DNA from: Alcaligenaceae bacterium
GTDB lineage: Bacteria; Pseudomonadota; Gammaproteobacteria; Burkholderiales; Burkholderiaceae_B
Direction: 5' to 3'
Assembly: GCA_013416485.1 (NCBI GenBank)
Contig: JACCEO010000005.1
Span: 163,697 to 227,696, forward strand
DNA: 64,000 nt
Part shown: positions 58,896-64,000 of the stretch, piece after piece
How the letters are laid out: every line of letters starts with the position of its first letter
How positions within the stretch are numbered: position 1 is the stretch's first letter
Program-made: the position numbers and the translations under genes
Notes under the pieces: generated by a model
Database searches by the model: none
The model's input: the letters and a program-made list of their open reading frames with translations, nothing else
What the model was told of the DNA's origin: nothing

Positions 58896-59402
58896 TTACA
58901 CTTCCTCTTCTTCAAATTCGGGGGCGGGGCGTCCGGGCAAGCGCACTAAGTCAGCCAGGACCTGCAGCAGCAACAGGCCAAAGCCTATTGGTATGGCAAT
59001 TTCGGGTATCCAGGTGGGGGTTTCTATCATGGTGGCGGCACGGCGGCCTTGTTCTATGGATTCGACCACGATATTTATGCTTTCCAGCAACATGATGGCG
59101 GCAAAAAAACCGATGACCAGTAGGGAAAACGCCTCGGCGACTTTGCGCCAGAATGGCGACGCCATACGGATAAATGCAGTAATGCGTATCAGGCTGCGTT
59201 CTTTCAGTACGTAGGCCATGCCAGCAAACACCACCCATATTTGCATAATGGTGGAGACATCAGCGGCCCAGGACGTGGGTGAGTGGAATACAAAGCGGGC
59301 GACGACGTCGTAGGTAAGTGTGACGCCAATAACAAAGAACAACCATCCCGTCAGCCTGCCGATAAATACGGACAGACGATCAGCTAGTTCAGCTAGCAAC
59401 AT
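58896..59402 (-). CDS. dctQ: TRAP transporter small permease DctQ
   Basis: Small four-helix membrane subunit partnering DctM. The ATG at 59402 has AGGAG six bases upstream and gives 168 residues (MLLAELADRLSVFIGRLTGW); an in-frame ATG at 59435 is not used. SWAADVSTIMQIWVVFAGMA is family-typical. C-terminal tail acidic (EFEEEEV). Confidence 0.92.
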   Translation of the reverse strand: MLLAELADRLSVFIGRLTGWLFFVIGVTLTYDVVARFVFHSPTSWAADVSTIMQIWVVFAGMAYVLKERSLIRITAFIRMASPFWRKVAEAFSLLVIGFFAAIMLLESINIVVESIEQGRRAATMIETPTWIPEIAIPIGFGLLLLQVLADLVRLPGRPAPEFEEEEV

Positions 59403-59467
59403 AGGGTGCTCCTGGAGCAAGTGCGGCCGGGCCACCGCCAGCGGTGGCCCGGTAGTTCAGCAGGAAA

Positions 59468-60463
59468 TTATTGATTTTTAAGGGCTGCTTCCACAACCTG
59501 TGCAGCCAGTGGGCCGCTATCTTCAGCAAAACGCTTCATGGTGGGTTCTGCTGATTTACGCCATACATCAATTTCGGCAGGGGTCAGCTCAACCACTTGC
59601 ATCTTGGTTTTCGAGCGCAGGAACTCCATAGCTTCCTGGTTCAAACGGTCAGTGTTGTCACGCAGCTCGGTTTCTACCGTGCGTGCTGCTTCCATCAGTA
59701 GTTTCTGATGTTCGGGTGACAGTTTTTGGTAGGCTTTATCGTTCATGATGAACAGGAACTCGATGGCCGAGTGATTGGTCATGGTGATGAAGTCCATGAC
59801 GTCATACATGTGGCGGCTTTGGGTGGCTGTGGTACCCGACATGCCCACATCGACGGTGCCACGCTGGTAAGCCAGCAATTGTTCAGCGCCGTCAATCACG
59901 ATGGGTACGCCGCCTACATCGGCAATAAACTCACCTATGGGTTTACTGATCACGCGAACCTTTTTGTTTTTCAGGTCAGCTGGCGAGCGCACGGGTTCTT
60001 TTTTGCTAAGCATTTGCACCGCGCCGTAGGCTTGCCACCATAGTACCCGTGAACCGGTTTTCAGTATGGCACCATCTACTGCCTGGCGTACTTCGCTTTC
60101 GGGGCTGGTAGCGCTGCGGATAGCAGCGTCAGTGGGGAACAAGAAGGGCACGGAAAACGCGCCAGCGGCTGGTATGGTCCCAGCGAATACGCCCAGTTCC
60201 ACGATGCCCATATCAATGGCACCTGAACTGACCGCTTGTGGGACTTCAGTGCCCTTGTACAACTGTGCTGAATCGTAGATTTCCAGCTTTAGTTCGCCTT
60301 TACTCCCTTCTTCAACCAGTTTTTGAAAAGCCAGGACGTTTTCGCCCAGAATATGCTTGGTGGGCAATTGCAAAGTAACGCGTAGGGTTTGCGCGGAATG
60401 TGCGCCAGCAGCTAGACCTAACGCCAGAGTGGCGCCGGCAAAAGCTTTTATGATAAGTTTCAT
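59468..60463 (-). CDS. dctP: TRAP transporter substrate-binding protein DctP
   Basis: Periplasmic binding protein of the TRAP system, 331 residues. Signal peptide at residues 1-23 ending AAGAHSAQ. The mature part has LQLPTKHILGENVLAFQKL, the conserved arginine region VRVISKPIGEF and MSGTTATQSRHMYDVMDF. DctP proteins usually bind organic acids through that arginine. GGAGAG precedes the ATG. The ligand is unknown; neighbours suggest a branched dicarboxylate. Confidence 0.93.
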   Translation of the reverse strand: MKLIIKAFAGATLALGLAAGAHSAQTLRVTLQLPTKHILGENVLAFQKLVEEGSKGELKLEIYDSAQLYKGTEVPQAVSSGAIDMGIVELGVFAGTIPAAGAFSVPFLFPTDAAIRSATSPESEVRQAVDGAILKTGSRVLWWQAYGAVQMLSKKEPVRSPADLKNKKVRVISKPIGEFIADVGGVPIVIDGAEQLLAYQRGTVDVGMSGTTATQSRHMYDVMDFITMTNHSAIEFLFIMNDKAYQKLSPEHQKLLMEAARTVETELRDNTDRLNQEAMEFLRSKTKMQVVELTPAEIDVWRKSAEPTMKRFAEDSGPLAAQVVEAALKNQ

Positions 60464-60482
60464 GTGTCTCTCCGTTGGTGGG

Positions 60483-61694
60483 TTAAATAATGCCGCTGGC
60501 TTTCAGTTCGGCAATTTTCTGAGGCTCCATTCCTAGCAGTGAGCTAAGAATGTCGTTGGTGTGTTCACCCAGTTCCGGACCGCAATGGCGGATGGAACCC
60601 GGCGTTTCAGATAAACGTGGTGCCACGTTTTGCATGGCGACATCGCCTAGTTCGGGGTGGGGTACGCGCACTATAGCTTCGCGCGCTTGAAAATGTGGGT
60701 CGGCCATCATGTCGGGGGCACGGTAAATGCCACCGGCAGGCACGCCGTGCTGTTCCATCAGGTCTAAAAGATCCGAGGCCCTGATACCGCGAGTCCAGTC
60801 GGCAATCAAGTTATCCAGTTCAGTTTGGTGCTTGCCGCGCGCCTCGTGACTAACGTAGCGTGGGTCTTGGGCCAGTTCTGGCCTCTCCATAGCGGTGCAT
60901 AAGCGGCCAAATACGGTGTCTTGATTTGCGCCTATGACAATATCCAGGCCATCCGAAGTGGGGTATACGTTGCTGGGTGCAATATTGGGCAATATGGCGC
61001 CACTTCGTTCACGAATATATCCCGTTTGGTCGTATTCTATGATGGTGCTTTCCATGAAGTTCAGCACAGCTTCATAGATAGCGCTGTCTACTACCTGCCC
61101 ACCCTTGATGCGTGAACGTGCAAATAAAGCCATCACAGCACCTAATGCAGCGTGCATAGCAGCCAAGGTGTCTCCAATGGATATGCCCATGCGCGAAGGT
61201 GGGGTGGAAGGGTCGCCGCACACATAACGCAGTCCGCCCATGGCTTCGCCTATGGAGCCAAACCCAGCTCGGGTTGCATAAGGGCCGGTTTGACCATAGC
61301 CTGACACCCTGACCAATACCAAATTTGGATTAATGGCTTTGAGTGTTTCCCAGTCCATATTCCATTTTTCCAGTGTTCCAGGGCGAAAGTTTTCGATCAG
61401 GACATCGGCGTCCTTGACCAAACCTTTCAATATGGCCTGGCCTTGTTCCGTGCGTAAATCGCAGGTTACGGATTTTTTATTTCGCGCAATCAAGGACCAC
61501 CACAGCGTCTTGCCGTGGGCTTTTTCACGGCCCCAGGTACGCATGGGGTCACCTACGCCGGGTGCCTCGATTTTGATGACCTCGGCGCCGAAGTCAGCCA
61601 GTAGCTGGCCACAAAAAGGTCCAGCAATTAATTGCCCAAGTTCGATAACCCGTACGCCATGCAAAGGGCCTTGGGCTGGGGTGGTAGTAGTCAC
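60483..61694 (-). CDS. CaiB/BaiF-family (class III) CoA-transferase
   Basis: Moves CoA between acyl groups. 403 residues with GVRVIELGQLIAGPFCGQLL at the N-terminus and GAEVIKIEAPGVGDPMR, both family hallmarks; the catalytic-aspartate region is likely in SRMGISIGDTLAAMHA. Start is a GTG overlapping the gntR stop (GTGA). With the TRAP genes downstream and a lyase divergent, it probably activates an imported acid. Could also be a succinyl-CoA:dicarboxylate transferase; specificity not visible. Confidence 0.9.
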   Translation of the reverse strand: MTTTTPAQGPLHGVRVIELGQLIAGPFCGQLLADFGAEVIKIEAPGVGDPMRTWGREKAHGKTLWWSLIARNKKSVTCDLRTEQGQAILKGLVKDADVLIENFRPGTLEKWNMDWETLKAINPNLVLVRVSGYGQTGPYATRAGFGSIGEAMGGLRYVCGDPSTPPSRMGISIGDTLAAMHAALGAVMALFARSRIKGGQVVDSAIYEAVLNFMESTIIEYDQTGYIRERSGAILPNIAPSNVYPTSDGLDIVIGANQDTVFGRLCTAMERPELAQDPRYVSHEARGKHQTELDNLIADWTRGIRASDLLDLMEQHGVPAGGIYRAPDMMADPHFQAREAIVRVPHPELGDVAMQNVAPRLSETPGSIRHCGPELGEHTNDILSSLLGMEPQKIAELKASGII

Positions 61695-62431
61695 GGTGTA
61701 ATGCCTTGTTCAGTATAAGTTGTGGATGATGCGGTAGTGTGTTCACGAGCCACGGCATGGCGCCCCGCCAGGATATGGCTACGCATGATGGCGGCGGCCC
61801 AATCGCTGTCGCCCGCTTCCAGGGCGGCAATAATTTCGTAGTGGTGCGCCACACTACGTTGGCTTTCTTCGGTGGTGTAACTTTGAAACGTGCGTTTCAC
61901 TACAGGAATTTCTATCATGACCTGCAAAATTCTATGCAGTCTGGCGTTGCCCGCCGCTTCGACCAACAGGTTGTGGAATGCATTGTTGGCGGCTGAGCGT
62001 TGTTCCAGCATCTCGTCTAGTGGAAGTTTGGCCTGAGGCTCCATTTGTTGGGTATAGCGCTTTAGCTTTTCGATGTCTTCAGCATGTATACGTGTTGCAG
62101 CACGGCTAGCAATATAGGATTCCAGTAGTACACGGATCTCAAAGACTTCATCAATATCGCGTAAAGACCATTCGCTAACGCGTACTCCCTGATCCGGCAA
62201 AATTTCCAACCAGCCTTCAGCGCCTAAACGACGAAATGCTTCGCGTATTGGTGTGCGACTGACGCCTAGCTTTTGGGTCAGCATGGCTTCGGTCAAGTGA
62301 TGGCCAGGGCCAAACTCTTGGTTAAAAATAGCTGTCTTGATTCCTTCGTAGGCCAGTTCTACCGCATTGCCGCCAGATCGTGATCGGGTAGGCGTGGTAG
62401 GTAATGAGCTGATGGAGGTGGGGTTTTGCAT
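61691..62431 (-). CDS. GntR-family (FCD domain) transcriptional regulator
   Basis: 246-residue regulator with an N-terminal winged helix (residues about 28-95: ELAYEGIKTAIFNQEFGPGH, LTQKLGVSRTPIREAFRRLG) and a C-terminal FCD ligand domain with DIDEVFEIRVLLESYIAS and the metal/ligand histidines expected around HNLLVEAAGNARLH and VAHHYEIIAALEAGD. It is the first gene of the catabolic operon and divergent from the lyase gene, so it probably controls both in response to the substrate. Confidence 0.92.
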   Translation of the reverse strand: MQNPTSISSLPTTPTRSRSGGNAVELAYEGIKTAIFNQEFGPGHHLTEAMLTQKLGVSRTPIREAFRRLGAEGWLEILPDQGVRVSEWSLRDIDEVFEIRVLLESYIASRAATRIHAEDIEKLKRYTQQMEPQAKLPLDEMLEQRSAANNAFHNLLVEAAGNARLHRILQVMIEIPVVKRTFQSYTTEESQRSVAHHYEIIAALEAGDSDWAAAIMRSHILAGRHAVAREHTTASSTTYTEQGITP

Positions 62432-62517
62432 ACAATAAATTAATGTATCTGCTGGTTTTTTGCTGAATATCCGCTATATTAGCCGTAATCTCAGTAATTT
62501 ATTAAAATTTTGTATAC
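62430..62517. promoter_or_regulatory. Candidate GntR operators in the gntR/lyase interval
   Basis: Two TGTAT/ATACA-type symmetries are seen: ATACA (62430-62434) with TGTAT (62444-62448), which overlaps the gntR start, and a GTATAC palindrome at 62512-62517, 25 bases before the lyase start. Their likeness to FCD-type GntR sites is an inference. Confidence 0.5.
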
Positions 62518-62542
62518 GATTTTGGGTAAACCCTAGGAAGAT

Positions 62543-63448
62543 ATGGGCCAGACACCGATAACACTTATAGAAGTTGGGCCACGCGATGGCTTGCAAAACG
62601 AACCTGAAGTTCTTTCTACTGAACGAAAAGTAGAATTGATCAGCCATGCTATTCAAGCAGGCTTGCAGCGCATAGAGGCGGTCAGTTTTGTGAATCCACG
62701 GCGTGTGCCCCAAATGGCAGATGCCGAAGCCGTTATGCAGGCCGTGCCACGCCCTGCAGGCATACGTTACAGCGGTTTGGCACTAAATTTGCGCGGCGCC
62801 CAGCGCGCTGTTGATGCCGGTGTACACGAAATCAACTACGTCGTAGTCGCTACAGATAGCTATAACCAAGCTAACCAAGGCTGTCCCACCCAGGTCACCT
62901 TGGACGCTTGGGAACAAGTGGCCGAACTGGCTCAACGCCACAACATAGGCTGCACCCTGACCATAGCGGCATCATTTGGCTGCCCCTTTGAAGGCGAAGT
63001 TCCCATTAGCCGCATTAGCCAGATTGCCGCCAAAGCTGCGCAACTGGGGGCCGATGAAATCGTACTGGCTGACTCTATAGGTGTTGCCTCGCCCACCGAC
63101 GTTACCGCCCGTATTGCAGCAGTACGTGACGCCGTACCCGAAGCAATTTTGCGTTGCCACTTTCACAATACTCGCAACACTGGCTTAGCTAACGTAGTTG
63201 CTGCCATACAGTCTGGCGTCACTTTGTTCGATGCAGCCATAGGCGGTATAGGTGGCTGTCCATTTGCCCCTGGCGCGACTGGGAATATCCCTACTGAAGA
63301 TGTTGCCTACATGCTGAATCGCATGGGTCTGTTGCAGGGAATATCGTTGGAAGCACTGATAGACGCTGGCCAGTGGTTAAGTAATACCCTAGACAGACCA
63401 GTACCGGGCATGTTGTCACGTGCGGGTATGTTTCCACGAGTGATTTGA
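62543..63448 (+). CDS. Hydroxymethylglutaryl-CoA lyase-like enzyme
   Basis: DRE-TIM metallolyase of 301 residues. Active-site residues of HMG-CoA lyase are present: GPRDGLQNE (Arg, Asp), HFHNTRNTG (metal-binding HxH) and GGIGGCPFAPGATGN (catalytic cysteine, then the NxxTED-like GNIPTEDV). AGGAAG stands just before the ATG. It is divergent from gntR. It probably cleaves an HMG-CoA-like thioester (for example to acetoacetate and acetyl-CoA), fitting the CoA-transferase next door. Confidence 0.92.
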   Translation: MGQTPITLIEVGPRDGLQNEPEVLSTERKVELISHAIQAGLQRIEAVSFVNPRRVPQMADAEAVMQAVPRPAGIRYSGLALNLRGAQRAVDAGVHEINYVVVATDSYNQANQGCPTQVTLDAWEQVAELAQRHNIGCTLTIAASFGCPFEGEVPISRISQIAAKAAQLGADEIVLADSIGVASPTDVTARIAAVRDAVPEAILRCHFHNTRNTGLANVVAAIQSGVTLFDAAIGGIGGCPFAPGATGNIPTEDVAYMLNRMGLLQGISLEALIDAGQWLSNTLDRPVPGMLSRAGMFPRVI

Positions 63449-63525
63449 TACCTAGAAATGTCGGCGTCGTGTTGGTGTATACTTCCGGCCTGCAAGTTTC
63501 AGACTACTTATTAGTCCTGCACTTC

Positions 63526-63600
63526 GGGCGGTTAACTCAGTGGTAGAGTGCCACCTTCACACGGTGGAAGTCACAAGTTCGAACCTTGTATCGCCCACCA
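63526..63600 (+). tRNA. tRNA-Val, anticodon CAC
   Basis: A full cloverleaf is visible: acceptor GGGCGGT/ATCGCCC (with a G-T pair), D stem ACTC/GAGT, anticodon stem CCACC/GGTGG with loop TTCACAC (anticodon CAC, valine), T arm ACAAG-TTCGAAC-CTTGT and an encoded CCA end. 75 bases. A TATACT -10-like hexamer lies at 63478-63483. Confidence 0.97.
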
Positions 63601-63634
63601 AATATATTACCTCGTAGAGGCTCTACCTGTGCCG

Positions 63635-63694
63635 TAAAGCATAATGTGGCCAAATGTCGCCTTTATGCTTTATTTCCCGTTTGGCCACATTATG
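63635..63694. repeat. Overlapping inverted repeats after tRNA-Val
   Basis: CATAATGTGGCCAAA (63640-63654) pairs perfectly with TTTGGCCACATTATG (63680-63694). The first arm also overlaps TAAAGCATAA (63635-63644), which pairs with TTATGCTTTA (63663-63672). The two stems exclude each other. The longer stem is followed by TTTTATT and may end the tRNA transcript. Confidence 0.65.
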
Positions 63695-63754
63695 TTTTAT
63701 TGGGGTTGGTGTGCTAGCCTAGAAAGCTTTGCTTTTAAAATGTGCTGATTTTTG

Positions 63755-64000
63755 GTAAGCGCCCGCCCAATACCGTCTGGAGATCTCACTGAGATTCGCG
63801 CAAACTACGTGTCCACCTATTAAATGAAATGGACATGCAACGTTAATGAGCACTTCTCTTTCTGTCGTTCCGGCTGGCCGGGCCCCGCGGCGGCGTTATC
63901 CGCTTGAATACAAACGCCAGGTGGTACAGGAGTCCTTGAGCCCGGGCGCGTCAATCGCTGGCGTGGCACTGGCCCACGGCATCAACGCCAATATGTTGCA
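63755..64000 (+). mobile_element. Left end of an IS66-type insertion sequence
   Basis: From 63755 the sequence starts GTAAGCGCCCGCC, resembling the terminal inverted repeats of IS66 elements (GTAAGCG...). The first gene of the element starts 91 bases further and the base composition turns GC-rich. The right end and target duplication are outside the window. Confidence 0.72.
63846..64000 (+). CDS. tnpA: IS66 accessory protein TnpA (N-terminal part)
   Basis: Only 51 codons are in the window. RRRYPLEYKRQVVQESLSPG and SIAGVALAHGINANML match the helix-turn-helix start of IS66-family TnpA (the small first ORF). The gene is cut by the window edge. Its codons are richer in G/C than the neighbouring chromosome, in line with recent arrival. 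Confidence 0.82.
   Translation, partial: MSTSLSVVPAGRAPRRRYPLEYKRQVVQESLSPGASIAGVALAHGINANML

Overview
The window looks like a chromosomal segment of a betaproteobacterium of the order Burkholderiales, most likely family Alcaligenaceae (a relative of Bordetella, Achromobacter or Advenella) with intermediate rather than high GC. This rests on gene content and protein resemblance: gatCAB divergent from mreBCD-mrdA-rodA, an aap amino-acid ABC transporter, a TRAP/CoA-transferase locus, and the mltD-gloB-yafS-rnhA-dnaQ order. No phylogenetic search was possible. Coding density is high and the only mobile DNA seen is the left end of an IS66-type element at the right edge.

Layout. 1-5340: left-running phosphonate locus phnC-D-E-G-H-I-J (phnJ cut by the window edge), preceded by a three-repeat Pho box. 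5490-7530: exonuclease III, a YgiD-like dioxygenase and a DoxX protein. 7690-11760: pyrE, then gatCAB on the opposite strand. 11990-17620: mreBCD, mrdA, rodA (elongasome). 17620-20290: mutY, ftsX, ftsE. 20450-24650: aapJQMP amino-acid uptake. 24870-26940: an OmpA-type lipoprotein, an XRE regulator, and an OmpR-like regulator whose receiver lacks the phospho-acceptor. 26960-31345: dadA, proB, obgE, rpmA, rplU. 31420-33136: folA, thyA and an OsmC-like protein. 33290-38175: an unusual cbb3-type oxidase (long CcoN with a CcoS-like front, CcoO, mono-haem CcoP), SCO, a CtaG-like membrane protein, and coq7. 38300-38485: an unannotated small RNA gene with its own promoter and terminator and an anti-Shine-Dalgarno loop. 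38635-48186: surface-polysaccharide genes (WecA-type initiator, TviB/TviC-type sugar-nucleotide enzymes, MurJ-like flippase, two GT4 transferases and a fused double GT4). 48310-57540: fabI, mltD, gloB, yafS-like methyltransferase and rnhA, then an RND pump pair, then dnaQ. 57620-63450: TRAP transporter dctPQM, CoA-transferase and FCD-type GntR regulator, divergent from an HMG-CoA-lyase-like gene. 63526-63600: tRNA-Val(CAC), then the IS66-type end.

How the parts work together. The phn genes form a phosphate-starvation C-P lyase system. The elongasome, ftsEX, mltD and the polysaccharide locus all serve the envelope. The oxidase locus joins a compact cbb3 variant with two likely copper-delivery proteins and a ubiquinone-synthesis enzyme, and has an FNR-type site upstream. 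The TRAP, CoA-transferase and lyase genes read as one catabolic unit for a small branched dicarboxylate. The most novel-looking items are the small RNA at 38337-38483, the rearranged oxidase operon and the double glycosyltransferase.
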